A stretch of DNA of 64,000 nucleotides, taken from Anthoceros angustus (lineage: Eukaryota; Streptophyta; Anthocerotopsida; Anthocerotales; Anthocerotaceae). Positions 42,620 through 53,721 of the stretch are shown in pieces; position 1 is the first letter of the stretch, and every line of letters starts with the position of its first letter. The notes beneath the pieces were generated by a model. It was not told the DNA's origin. It ran no database searches and saw only the letters and a list, made by a program, of their open reading frames with translations. The stretch is taken from contig MU008199.1 in assembly GCA_010909165.1 (NCBI GenBank), positions 266,248-330,247 on the forward strand. The letters run 5' to 3'. Position numbers and translations under genes: made by a program.

Positions 42620-45600
42620 ATGGGCACAGTATTGCAACCAGATCCGGTATGGTCGCGACCAATTGCTGGGTGTACAGGAATTGTAAAAGGAGATACCGCT
42701 CGCTTCACTTTAGGGACCCAGACGGTAGCGCCTAAGGATGCCTCGAGGTGCAGCAGTGTCAGGAACCCAGGACTGCGGAGGAAATCCATGGCTGGGGAAG
42801 TATTACCCGCCGACGGTCGTCGGCAGGAGCTGGAGCTCTTGTGTCGACAGTTTTTTCTGGACCCTACCATGTGGTGGGACAACAGGCGAGGTGAGAAGAG
42901 TTCCCGTTCGCCTGACTTCCGGCGGAAAGGGTCCGGCGAGATCCTCTGGCTAGACAACTCTTCCAATCCCGCTTGGGTGGATGCTCAGCTCGGTGCTCGA
43001 TATGCATATCGGTCATGCTGCCTCTCCTTCAAGTCGTGTATTTCCGACAAGCCTGAGCCTCGGAGGCCTGCTGGATCAGAAATGAGCGTAACAGCTGTAA
43101 CCGTGAGCACGTTATGTCAGCAAGGGAAGCTTACCGAGGCCGTTGTAGCCCTGGAAGAGTTGGCGGAGACATACTTTCCTATTTCTCAGTCTCTGTTGTA
43201 TACTGTTCTGAAACTGTGTGCAGCAAAGAAGGATTTGGTTGTGGGGCGACGAGTTCATGATCTCACTGTCAAACTTGGGTATGAGTCGAATACGTACTTG
43301 GGAAACCACATTTTGCGCATGTATGCCTGTGGAGGTAGGTTACAAGAGGCCATGGATGTGTTCACCAGAGTGGGGAAACCCGATGCCTTCATGTGGGGTT
43401 CCATGATCTCCGCACATGCTAAACACGGAAAGCCTAATGAGGCCATACAACTATACCATGAAATGTGCAGCTCTGGGGTGAAACCGGATGCTCACGTCTT
43501 TGTAGCTGCCCTCCAAGCTTGTGCACTTGCCACGGACATGGAATCTGGCACAAAAGTGCACTCTGATGTGTTGCAGAGTGGCATTCCTCCTAACTTGTTT
43601 GTCGGCAGCTGCCTGGTGGACATGTATGCAAAATGTGGCGAACTGGAAGGTGCACGCCAGGTGTTTGACAGCTTGGCCACAAAGGATGTGGTGACCTGGA
43701 CGGCCCTGATAGCTGGGTATGCAAATCATGGGCTCGGTCAAGAGGCGCTTGTACTGTATGAACAAATGGAGCAACAGGGCCTGATTCTGAGTAACCCTGT
43801 TACGTTTGCTTGCCTCCTGAAGGCTTGTGCAAGCGCCGGTGACCTACAGACTGGCAGACAGCTGCACTCACAGATTCTGGGAAGAGGAGAGCTACAAAAT
43901 GACATACTGGTCTGCAACTGCTTGTTGGACATGTATGCAAAATGTGGCGAACTAGACGATGCACGACAGGTGTTTGACAGCTTGGCCACAAAGGATGTGG
44001 TGACATGGACGGCCCTTATAGCTGGGTATGCAAATCATGGGCTCGGTGAAGAGGCGCTTGTTCTATATGGACACATGGAGCAAGAGGGCCTGATCTTGGG
44101 TAACCATGTTACTTTCGCTTGCCTTCTGAAGGCCTGTGCTAGCACTCGTGCCTTATGGAAGGGCAGGGAGCTGCACTCACAGATTGTGGGAAGAGGTCTG
44201 CTAGATAACATAGTGGTGGGCAACTGCCTGGTGGACATGTATGCAAAATGTGGCGAACTAGACGATGCACAGGTGTTTGACAGCTTGACCAGAAAGGATG
44301 TGGTGACATGGAATGCCCTAATAGCTGGGTATGCACAGCAAGGGCTCGGTGAAGAGGCGCTTGTTCTATATGGACACATGGAGCAAGAGGGCCTGATCTT
44401 GGGTAACCATGTTACTTTCGCTTGCCTTCTGAAGGCCTGTGCTAGCACTCGTGCCTTATGGAAGGGCAGGGAGCTGCACTCACAGATTGTGGGAAGAGGT
44501 CTGCTAGATAACATAGTGGTGGGCAACTGCCTGGTGGACATGTATGTAAAATGTGGTGAACTAGAAGATGCACGTAGGGTTTTTCAGAGCTTGACCAGAA
44601 AGGATGTGGTGACATGGAATGCCCTAATAGCTGGGTATGCACAGCAAGGGCTCTGTCAGGAGGCGCTTGTCCTGTATGCCGAAATGGAGCGGGGCGGCCT
44701 TATTTTGGCAAATCATATTACTTTTACGTGCCTTCTGAATGCTTGTACAATTGCCGGTGCCTTACACGAGGGCAGGCAGCTGCACTTGCAGATTGTGGAA
44801 AGAGGAGAGCTAGAACGTGATATATTGGTGGGGAACTGCCTGGTGGACATGTATGCCAAGTGTGGCGAACTGGAAGAAGCACGCAGGGTTTTCGACAGTT
44901 TATCCGCCAAGGATGTGGTGACATGGAATGCCCTGATAGATGGGTATGGTACTTGTGATCAAGGTCACAACGCCTTAGCTTGTTTTGAGGAGATGATAGT
45001 TGCTGGTATGGAGCCTAATGATGCTACTTTTACGTGCCTTTTAGTAGCATGCGGTCACAAGGGACTGGTGAATGAGGGTCGAAAGCACTTCGATGCCATG
45101 GTTGAACACCATGGCATCAAACCCACTGTTCAGCATCACAATTGCATGATTGATCTTCTAGGGCGTGCAGGCCATTTAGATGAGGCAGAGAACATGCTAT
45201 TATCATGTGACAGCCAGAACAACGTTGTGGGATTGACTTCTTTACTGAATGCCTGCAAAAGTCATGGGGATATAGAGAGGGCGACTAGGTGTTTCGAAAG
45301 TCTTATAACACTGGACCCTCAGCGGGCATCCTCATACGTGCTTATGGCCAATGTCTATGCAGATGCAGGGAGGTGGACAGATGTAGACAGGATTGAAAGA
45401 CAGAGGATGGTAGCAGGAGCTAGGAAGAAACCTGCTGTGGCGGGCATTGAGGTAAAGGAGCAGGTACATACGTTTGTGGTGGGAGAACACAGAGATGATA
45501 TCTCGCTCAAGGTAGACAGCATGAATGTACGTCTGAAGGAGGAGGGCGGCCATGTACCTCACACAAAGTTGGTGTTGAAGCCACTGTCTGAGAAGGGAAA

Positions 45601-45829
45601 GGAAGATGCGCTTTGCGGGCATGCTGAGAAGCTAGCTCTGGCGTATGGTCTCTTGAACACTCCGAGTGGCACTCCTCTGCTGGTAACGAAGAATCTACGC
45701 ATGTGCAGTGACTGCCACAGTTCGACCGAAATCATGTCAAGGGTTGAAAAGAGAGACATTGTGGTGAGGGATGCGTACCGTGTGCATCGCTTTACAGCTG
45801 GTTCTTGCAGTTGTAATGGTCAACCATGA
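42620..45829 (+). CDS. PPR4: intact PDF-PPR(PLS)-E-DYW:KP RNA-editing factor candidate
   Basis: This is the only unbroken member: 1,069 residues, no intron. An R/S-rich N-terminus suggests mitochondrial or plastid import. The PDF-like motif spans about 70-124 (D-P-T-M-W-W-D-N-R-R 81-90, P-D-F 98-100, G-E-I-L-W 106-110, P-A-W-V 117-120); in OSB proteins this motif binds single-stranded nucleic acid. About 20 PPR motifs in P-L-S order follow, with five internal triplets, then P2-L2-S2 and E1/E2. The C-terminal 134 residues have K-P-A-V-A (937-941) in place of the PG box, HxE as H1001-A-E1003, zinc ligands C1029/C1032/H1033 and C1063/C1065, and end N-G-Q-P. PPR proteins bind RNA one base per repeat, and the deaminase-like domain edits a nearby base; the KP variant is linked to U-to-C change. 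An in-frame ATG ten codons upstream (42,590) is possible, but the conserved start is preferred. Confidence 0.92.
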   Translation: MGTVLQPDPVWSRPIAGCTGIVKGDTARFTLGTQTVAPKDASRCSSVRNPGLRRKSMAGEVLPADGRRQELELLCRQFFLDPTMWWDNRRGEKSSRSPDFRRKGSGEILWLDNSSNPAWVDAQLGARYAYRSCCLSFKSCISDKPEPRRPAGSEMSVTAVTVSTLCQQGKLTEAVVALEELAETYFPISQSLLYTVLKLCAAKKDLVVGRRVHDLTVKLGYESNTYLGNHILRMYACGGRLQEAMDVFTRVGKPDAFMWGSMISAHAKHGKPNEAIQLYHEMCSSGVKPDAHVFVAALQACALATDMESGTKVHSDVLQSGIPPNLFVGSCLVDMYAKCGELEGARQVFDSLATKDVVTWTALIAGYANHGLGQEALVLYEQMEQQGLILSNPVTFACLLKACASAGDLQTGRQLHSQILGRGELQNDILVCNCLLDMYAKCGELDDARQVFDSLATKDVVTWTALIAGYANHGLGEEALVLYGHMEQEGLILGNHVTFACLLKACASTRALWKGRELHSQIVGRGLLDNIVVGNCLVDMYAKCGELDDAQVFDSLTRKDVVTWNALIAGYAQQGLGEEALVLYGHMEQEGLILGNHVTFACLLKACASTRALWKGRELHSQIVGRGLLDNIVVGNCLVDMYVKCGELEDARRVFQSLTRKDVVTWNALIAGYAQQGLCQEALVLYAEMERGGLILANHITFTCLLNACTIAGALHEGRQLHLQIVERGELERDILVGNCLVDMYAKCGELEEARRVFDSLSAKDVVTWNALIDGYGTCDQGHNALACFEEMIVAGMEPNDATFTCLLVACGHKGLVNEGRKHFDAMVEHHGIKPTVQHHNCMIDLLGRAGHLDEAENMLLSCDSQNNVVGLTSLLNACKSHGDIERATRCFESLITLDPQRASSYVLMANVYADAGRWTDVDRIERQRMVAGARKKPAVAGIEVKEQVHTFVVGEHRDDISLKVDSMNVRLKEEGGHVPHTKLVLKPLSEKGKEDALCGHAEKLALAYGLLNTPSGTPLLVTKNLRMCSDCHSSTEIMSRVEKRDIVVRDAYRVHRFTAGSCSCNGQP

Positions 45830-45849
45830 GAATGAACGCTTAATGCAAG

Positions 45850-46260
45850 CGAAGTCACAGGATATAGAGAGGGTGACGCGGTGTTTTGAAAGTCTTGTCA
45901 GACTGGACCCTGAGCTAGGGGGCATCCTCATATGTGCTCATGGCCCCTCTCTATGCAGGATGAGGGGCGTGGACGAGTGAGAATAGGATTGAAAGACAGT
46001 CAATGGTAGCAGGAGCTTTGAAGAGTCTGCACTTGCAAGCATTGTGGTAAAGCAGCGGGCACATATATTTGTTCCGGGAGAAAACAGGCATGATTTTTCG
46101 ACACTAAGTCGAGAGCATGCATGTTGCCTGAAGGAGGAAAGGGCCCACGTAACGCAACCGAAATTGGTGGTGAAGCCATTAAAGGAAGGTGGGCTTTGAG
46201 GGTATGTTGAGAAGGTAGCCCTTGCCGGGGGCTTCGACGTCTTAGTCGACGTGTTTCAAG
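45850..46260 (+). pseudogene. Decayed extra PPR E/DYW tail behind PPR4
   Basis: Directly after PPR4, the words 'gatatagagagggtgacgcg', 'tgttttgaaagtcttgt', 'ctggaccctgag', 'atggtagcaggagct' and 'ggtggtgaagcca' repeat the order of the E1-E2-PG-DYW start of a PPR gene, with many indels. It is a second, older C-terminal copy left by tandem duplication. The same remnant lies at 61,716-62,090 behind PPR7. Confidence 0.7.
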
Positions 46261-46924
46261 AAAAAGGATCAAATTGTCTGGTCAAGATATGTGCCAAGGC
46301 AGCCTAGCTGATCACAGTGGGAAAAACGCCGGGGAGACATGCTTCAGTAGCAGTGATAGAACAGCGATATCGATCATGCTGTCCGCGACACCAGATCAGG
46401 GCAGGGGGCGTAAGCATAACGCTGCCGAACTTGGCAGCTGCAGTGATCGAAAGTGTTATCCACTCACAGATCCTGTTACGGCCTCTAGCTATCCCCTTTC
46501 CCTTCACATCTTGACGCTTGTGAATGTTCCTCCGCCGTCAGGTGCCACTTGGTCCGACTCCCTCGAGGGGAATAAATGCTTGGAGCAATGTAAGAACGGG
46601 ACGTTTGTGCACGGATCTGAAATGTCTTGTACGTGTAATATCAAGTCCACCAGGGACTGGTCCGTTCTCACGGGACTAAATCAACTTGGTTAATGACATT
46701 GGTATTCCAGGTCAAAATTGCTCAAGAAAAACACCTTCCAAAAGTTTGGATGGCCCACGAAGGCATGATGAATATTTATGATGCGAAATGATACACATGT
46801 TCGACCCCAAAAGGGCCAGCCGACCAGCCATCTTTGGGCACTGTAAAGTAATCATATCTTATGATAATTTTACAATTTTATTTAATTATTAAATAAAATT
46901 AAAATATAATGTGATGACGAAAAC

Positions 46925-47140
46925 TTTCTCACAAGTGGAGGAGGATACAAGAGGGAGGATGCAGGAAGGAGGGAGGGATGGCGGGTGGAAATGATTGGGG
47001 GAGGATGCCGGAGCAATGCCGGGTGGAAATGATTGGGGGAGGATGTAGGAGGATGCGGGAGGGAGTGATGGCAGGTTGGAGTGATTGTGGGAGGATATAG
47101 GAGGTGCAGGAGGGAGCGGTGATGCGGAGAAGGGAAGAGT
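46925..47140. repeat. GGA-rich minisatellite
   Basis: Imperfect repeats of GGAGGATGC and GGGTGGAAATGATTGGGG. Recurs at 63,200-63,400. Confidence 0.7.
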
Positions 47141-47164
47141 ATTGTGGGTGCCAAAAATATGACT

Positions 47165-47345
47165 AATCAATCATCAGATATGGGGGTTGTTGATGTGGGT
47201 GTAGGCAAAGAGTATTGTGAATTCTAAAATATGAATGATCAATCATCCAATATGGGTTTTGAAGAGTATTATGAGTGCTAAAATTTGAATGATCAATCAT
47301 CGGATATGGGTTCTTGAAGAGTATTGTGAGTGCTAAAATTTGAAT
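47165..47345. repeat. 54-bp tandem repeat, about three units
   Basis: Units built from AAATTTGAATGATCAATCAT and GAAGAGTATTGTGAGTGC. Recurs at 63,425-63,620. Confidence 0.75.
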
Positions 47346-47359
47346 CGATCGTTTCATAT

Positions 47360-47490
47360 TTCTTCCGAAGTGTTGGAATTCTTGGAGACATGTGGCCAGG
47401 AGCTCTTTGCACCTTCCTTTCTTCCGAAGTTTGAAGTGTTGGAATTCTTGGAGACATGTGACCAGGCTCTTTGCACCTTCCTTCTGTCCT
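47360..47490. repeat. About 65-bp tandem repeat, two units
   Basis: TGTTGGAATTCTTGGAGACA followed by 'tgtg(g/a)ccagg...ctctttgcaccttcc' occurs twice. Recurs at 63,640-63,770. Confidence 0.75.
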
Positions 47491-48186
47491 CATGAGCGGT
47501 CATATTTGATATGCATATTTGATATGCCCACCACTGACTTCCAAAATTAGTTGCTTTTTGTTTTTTAATTTTAGCATCATACGATATATTTTCCAATCCT
47601 TTACAATCCCTTTGTATCTTAATTTACATCTGATTTTAGAATTATTAAAATAATAGTTCTCGAATCCACGAGGTAGCGATTGTTTGAGCAAATTACCGTC
47701 TTCAATAGCCCAATATTTCGTGGCTTTATTCTTCAGTGGCCCTATACCACCGCTCGCTACTCGCAGCTCTGGGCTAGGTCCCGCAGCCTGCCTCCCTTCC
47801 GCATCGTCGATGCTTGAGTTTCAACTTCAAGATCGTCTGTGTGATACACTAACTGTTGATATAGATACACTCACTGAACTATTTGCTAGTTTATCTTACA
47901 AAAACCCGAACTAGCTTAGTCCCCGTGACAAATATCGGTTGTGACAACTAGCAATTTTCCGCCAGGTACTCCGGATTCTTGCAGTCGGGAATGTTTGGTT
48001 TTGCATGCCATTCAACAGGAGCTGCAGAATATGTAATGTTTTTTCAGGAGCTGCTGTGGACTGATAATTCGTATCATCAGCTTAGCAGAGTCCGATGTCA
48101 TCCAGCCAGCTCCAACTGGGCGCCTGCTGATCCTTCTCCCAACACCCAGATGTAACAATCCACCTGCTGGACACATTCCATCTTTC

Positions 48187-50781
48187 TCACGGTCTACCCT
48201 CGCAACTGCAAGAACCAGCTGTGAATCGATGCACGCGGTACGCATCCCTCACCACGATGTCCCTCTTTTCAACCCTTGACATGATTGCAGTGGAAGTGTG
48301 GCAGTCACTACACATGCGGAGATTCTTCGTTACCAGCAGAGGTGTGCCGCTCGGAGTTTTCAAGAGGCCGTACGCCAGAGCTAGCTTCTCAGCATGCCCA
48401 CAAAGTGCATCCTCCTTTTCCTTCTCAGACAATGGCTTCAACACCAATTTTGTGTGTGGTACATGGCCCCCTTCCTGCTTCAGACGTCCATTCACACTCT
48501 CTACCTTGAGAGAAATATCGTCCCTGTTTTCTCCTACCACAAATGTATGTATTTCCTCCTCTACCTCAATGCCTGCCACTGCAGGTTTCTTCTTAGCTCC
48601 TGCTGTCATTCTCTGTCTCTCAATCCTCTCTACATCTGTCCACCTCCCAGCATCTGCATACCCATTGGCCATGAGCACATATGCAGATGCACCCTGAGGG
48701 TCAAGTCTAACAAGACTTTCAAAACACCGTGTCGCCCTCTCCATATCCCCGTGACTTTTGCAGGCATTCAGCAACGACGTCAACCCCACAACATTGTTTT
48801 GACTCTCACAAGATAATAGCATGCTCTCTGCCTCATCTAAGTGGCCTGCACGCCCCAGAAGATCAATCATACAGTTGTAATGCTGAAGAGTAGGTTTCAT
48901 GCCATGCTGTTCAACCATAACATCGAAGTGCTTGCGCCCCTCGTACACCAGTCCCTCATGCCCACATGCTACAAAAAGACAAGTAAAAGTAGCATCATCG
49001 GGCTGAATACCAGCCACCAACATCTCCTCAACAAGCTAGTGCTTTCCTACCTCCATCACAACTACCATAACCAGCTATCAGGGCATTCCATGTCACAACG
49101 TCCTTAGTGGCCAAGCTGTCAAAAACCCGGCGTGCATCCTCCAATTCGCCACATTTTGCATACATGTCCACCAGGCCAGTGCCCACCAGTGCGTTATCTA
49201 GCTGTCCTCTTTCCACAATCTGTGAGTGGAGCTGCCTGCCCTTCTGCAAGGCACCAGCGCCAGCACAGGCCTTCAAAAGGCAAGCATAAGTAACATGGTT
49301 ACCCAAAATCAGGCCCTCTTGCTCCATTTGTCTATAGAGAACCAGCGCCTCTTGATCGAGGCCTTGGTTTGCATACCCTGCTATCAGGGCAGTCCATATC
49401 ACAACATCCTTTGTGGCCAAGCTGTCAAAAACTGTACGCGCGTCTTCCATTTCACCACATTTTGCGTACATGTCCACCAGGCAGGTGCGCACCAGTGTGT
49501 TATCTAGTTCTCTTCTTTCCACAATCTCTGAGTGCAGCTGCCTACCTTTCTGCAAATCACCAGCGCTCGCACAGGCCTTCAGAAGGCAAGACACAGTAAC
49601 AGGGTTAGCCAAAATCCGATCCTCTTGCCCCATTCGTTCATACAGTCCAAAAACCTCATCACTGAGCCCATGATTTACATAACCAGCTATGAGAGCATTC
49701 CACGTCACCACATTTTTTGTGGTCAAGCTGTCAAATACACGCCGTGCATCTTTCAGTTGTCCACATTTTGCATACATGTCCACCAGGCAGCTGCCAACAA
49801 ACAAGTTAGGAGAAAGGCCACTGTGCAAGACATCATAGTGCACTTTCCTGCCAGATTCCAGGTCGGCGGCAAATGCGCAAGCTTGAAGCGCAGCTACAAA
49901 GACATGAGCATCCGGCTTCACCACTGAGCTACGCATCTCGTGGTACAGTCGTATGGCCTCATTAGGTTTCCCATGCTTAGCATGGGCAGAGATTATGGAA
50001 AACCACATGAAGGCATCTGGTTTGCCCACCCTGGTGAACACATCCATGGCCAATTGTAACTCACCTACACCTGCATACATCCGCAATATATGGTTCCCCA
50101 AGTACGTATTCGACTCGTATCCCAGATTGATAATGAGATCATGAACCCGTCGCCCCACAACCAGATTCTTCTTAGCCGCGCACAGTTTCAGTATAGCATA
50201 AAACAGAGACTGAGAAACAGGACAGTCCCCCTGCGCCAGAAATTCCAGGGCGGCGACGGCCTCACTGAGCTTCCCTTGCTCACATAACGTGCTCACGGTT
50301 TCAGGAGTTATGCCCATGTCGGATCCTGCAGGCCTGCCAGGCTCAGGCTTACCTGAAACGCTCGACTTCGACGTAGAGGCACCATGCCCCATCCGCATGT
50401 CCAAAGCAACGAGCTGCTCATCCACCCAAGCTGGATTGGAGGAGTTGTCTAACCAGAGGACCTCACCAGACCCTCACGGCGGAAGTCAGGCGAACGGGAG
50501 CTCTTCTTATCTCGCCTGTTATCCCACCACATGGTAGGGTGAAGAAAAAACTCTCGCCACAAGCGCTCCAGCTCCTGGCGACGATCGTCGCTGGATAATG
50601 CCTCCCCAGCCATGTATTTCCTCCGCAGTGCTGAGTTCATCACCCTCCTCCACCTCGAGGCTTCGTTGCTTGCCAGCGGCTGCCTGCTGAAAGTGCGGCG
50701 TGCGGGAGCTCCTGATAGACTCCCCGCACACCCACCAATTGGTTGAGTCCATAACGGATCCGGTTGCCATATGGTGGTCAT
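48187..50781 (-). CDS. PPR5: short PDF-PPR(PLS)-DYW:KP gene on the minus strand, two frame breaks
   Basis: From the conserved ATG (50,779-50,781) it encodes W-Q-P-D-P-L-W-T, an R/S-rich leader, the PDF-like segment (H-P-T-M-W-W-D-N-R-R, S-P-D-F-R) and only three internal PLS triplets, the fewest in the cluster. It then has P2-L2-S2, E motifs, K-K-P-A-V-A-G-I-E-V, H-A-E-K-L-A, C-S-D-C-H and a C-S-C-E-G-R-P end, about 865 residues in all. Two breaks occur. One is near 50,440, where GGG replaces the GGGG seen in PPR6. The other is near 49,025, where TT replaces the TTTT of A-C-F-E-E-M. Everything else is intact, including all deaminase residues. Both breaks are homopolymer contractions, so the gene could be functional if they are sequence errors. 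Its closest relative here is PPR6, in the opposite orientation. Confidence 0.85.
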
Positions 50782-51324
50782 GTCACAGGCACCGCTGTTG
50801 GGAGACGAGACGCAGCACAAACTTTGCAGTACCAGGCTTCCTAGCTATGTGCTGTGCACCACCAATAAAAATGCAGCGGCCACACATGCTTAGCAAAGGC
50901 AGCGTGCACCACACCGTCCGACGTACAACAAGCACGTGCACGTCCTCAGATCTATGCAAACCAGCCAAATTGTGATCGTCTCCACCTCGTGCCCGCACCC
51001 GCGCTCATAGTATGGGCCCATTACCTATTGCCAAACAAAGGTCGTGGATCGCTTACGATTCCGCCTTCTGGGAACCCCTTCGGACTCCTAGTTCATGTCT
51101 ACTGCAGCGTGCACTCCTCTCTCGGACACACCAAAGCAAGTCGGTTGAAAGTTGGACAAATTCGGTAACGTTTTAAAAGTGATGGACCGAATTTCCGCTC
51201 ATGATCCATGGCTCCGTTCAAGAAATCCGTTCATACGATCGGCATACCGTAGGCTTATTACAGACCACAAAAATAATTATTATTTTAATATTATAATTAA
51301 ATAATATTTAAACTATTTAAATTC

Positions 51325-51412
51325 CTGATTAATTTCCATCAGATTGCTGATTAATGTCCATCAGATTGCTGATTAATTTCCATCAGATTGCTAATTAATT
51401 TCCATCAAATCG
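51325..51412. repeat. 22-bp tandem repeat, four units
   Basis: CTGATTAATTTCCATCAGAT with small variants starts at 51,325, 51,347, 51,369 and 51,391. Confidence 0.9.
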
Positions 51413-51918
51413 TGGTTCACTCTGTACTCCGGCTCCAAATTTGCATATACATATAAGCTAGGTACATGTTTAGGACTTTGAGGCATGCACTTCGGACCAA
51501 GGAGACTGGGTAATGCTTGCTCACCCAACAACTAGAGGTAGCGGAAAATGGAATCAAGGCGTGTTGGGGAGCCGCCAGTGTGTGTTGACTTTGCAGGGAG
51601 GTTACTTTGCAGAAATGATCGACTGACATGGCATCACTCTAACAAAATGGAGAATTGATTTCATAAAGGTGATTTTACCATCTTTCCTCATGTTCCATCT
51701 GCTTAATTGATGGGAGTAATAGGCTTGTGACCAAGACTCTGAAATCTTTCGTCAACCGATGGTAAGAGATGGTAGAGGAAGTTCGAGAGCATGTTGTGCA
51801 CATGGTGTCGACTTTTACTTCCGTTAGGATTTTGCTATTTAGTTAGCTTTTCCCGTATACAACGTTAATTATGCTCAGGGTTTATTGTGAGCTTGTTTTT
51901 TTTTTTGAAATATAAATT

Positions 51919-52188
51919 TTGAGTATTTTCGCTAAAATATATGAAACTATGTCTCCTCTAAACACTTCCTTTCTTTTCTTTCAGCGTAATGCATTCATTC
52001 GACAATATACTAATGCCACCGCCCATCCACAAACAAATGGTCAAAGATGGTACGGACATCAAAGGATAAATAATAGAAAATCAGCTCCACAAGACCTCCC
52101 ACTTTCACGCTTTATGGCGGCCAATTCATCCGGAATGAAGACGGGCATAAATGCAACTCCACAAATGAACGACAAACATGAGGGTTAA
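51919..52188 (+). pseudogene. Possible Ty3/gypsy integrase remnant
   Basis: The frame contains A-T-A-H-P-Q-T-N-G-Q, close to the Y-H-P-Q-T-N-G-Q motif near the catalytic glutamate of LTR-element integrases, followed by a degraded W-A-A/F-M-A-A region. The rest is not recognisable. Weak call. Confidence 0.35.
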
Positions 52189-52903
52189 TATCCTAAATAG
52201 TTTCTTTATGGAGTAAAGTAATAGTTATGATCTTCTAACTAATTTACTATGTTCCATAAATATTATAAGTCCTTTCAAAGAAGCCATTTACAACCGTCCA
52301 TATGAAGATCTTCTTAGACATGCTAGATGTTCTTAAAACCATTTGCAAAGTAAGCAAAGGCCACAAGTAAAGATTACATTGTCCAAAAATATGATATATT
52401 ATTATGACACATTTTAAATACAAATGTAGTGCAAACAAGTACAACCAATAAACAAGGCGGATTTGGTGGCAAGTCCACCAATGGAGACGGGCCCAAAAGC
52501 CTAGATGATGCAAGTGCAAAAATTCAAGATGAGTAAATGATACGTGGAGGCCAAGTGGACTAGTGACATCATTCATGAGGAGTCCGTAGATGTAGACGCG
52601 GGCATTAACGAGGACTGGGCAAGGAATATATATGGTAGAAGACACATACACGGAAGGAAGATTTTATTGAGGTGAAAAAACAATGGGAAAAGCCCATCTA
52701 GGAGGGGACAACCAAAGGGACAAGGGGGTCGAGGTGAAGAGGAGCATCTGAGCTCCCTACCTACAGTCACCTACTGCACCCACAATGTCATATGCAGGAA
52801 GAATAAACGGCCTGCAGTCGGAAGTATGCTGTGAGGGTACACGGCATGGTAGTTAACCTAGGACCTCCCAACCACATAACTGAGCCTAAAATTTCAACAG
52901 TGA

Positions 52904-53003
52904 TGTAATACTATAGGTATAACATTTTTCAACATGGTTCATGTAATACTATAGATATAATATTTTTCAAAATGGGTTCATGTAATACTATAGATATAAC
53001 ATT
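52904..53003. repeat. 38-bp tandem repeat, about 2.6 units
   Basis: ATGTAATACTATAGATATAA starts at 52,904 (one variant), 52,942 and 52,980. Confidence 0.85.
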
Positions 53004-53721
53004 TGATGTTACGTTTAAGAAGGCCCAGTCCCACTTCCAGGAGTGTGTCGGACAAAAAATGCAATATAGGATAACAAAATTAAACTTCTTCTTCTAGGCA
53101 GCAAGCAATAGATGTGGTCCTTGTTATCTTTCCATGCCGATCAGTCAAAGCCGGGCCCTCCGGCTCCATTTGTCCATACAGTCGAGAAAAAGCTGTAAAA
53201 ACCTCTGCATTTTCCAGTTCCCCATATTCCGCATTCTCCGGAGCCGTCCTCTCGTCCTGGTTTGGATCAGAATGTCACAGACGCGCGCGCCTTGGATCCC
53301 TCAACCAGTTGCTGGAGATTCTCACACCCAGTAGCCACGGTTTCTCCGAGCTCTTCGGTTGCAGCCAGTCGATTCCCAGATCTTCACTAGCCACAGATCA
53401 CAACAAAACGGTCGGATCATTCAGAGCAGGTTGCGGGAGGGACGGATGGCCGGGACGGGCGGGCGGAACAGGCTACATATTTTGAAACACCGTACGCACA
53501 CGACGCACTTTCCTAACGGATTTGCCAACCGAATGTTCTTAACCTCACCATTCTTCACCGCCCCGTTCGACGGGACGAGCTTGATTCTATGGTGGCCATG
53601 GCCCATGTGCATGGGAACGTGGGGGGGCGATGGCCTGCCACGGCCGTGCAATACGGCGAGTGGCAGGCCTAAATGGTCTTCGGGGATTGATAGGAATGCT
53701 TCCGAGAGCGGTGCCTGCGAC

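Larger units (their letters stand above)
46270..48186. repeat. Intergenic block, first 1.45 kb duplicated at 62,110-64,000
   Basis: No gene is supported. The block 46,270 to at least 47,716 recurs after PPR7 up to the window end, so the true length of the duplication is unknown. It contains GGA-rich and 54-bp and roughly 65-bp minisatellites (listed). The part 47,717-48,186 is unique in this window and lies just downstream of PPR5 on the other strand. Confidence 0.8.
50782..53721. other. Divergent spacer between PPR5 and PPR6
   Basis: No intact gene. It holds 22-bp and 38-bp tandem repeats, a possible integrase remnant (51,919-52,188), and a short patch (about 51,536-51,580) similar to DNA downstream of PPR6 (about 57,638-57,682). 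The stretch 51,270-51,420 is very AT-rich. Confidence 0.45.

Noticed and set aside
53359-53721. Upstream start for PPR6 at 53,359
   Set aside because: The frame is open, but similarity to other copies begins only around 53,700; the preceding residues look non-coding.
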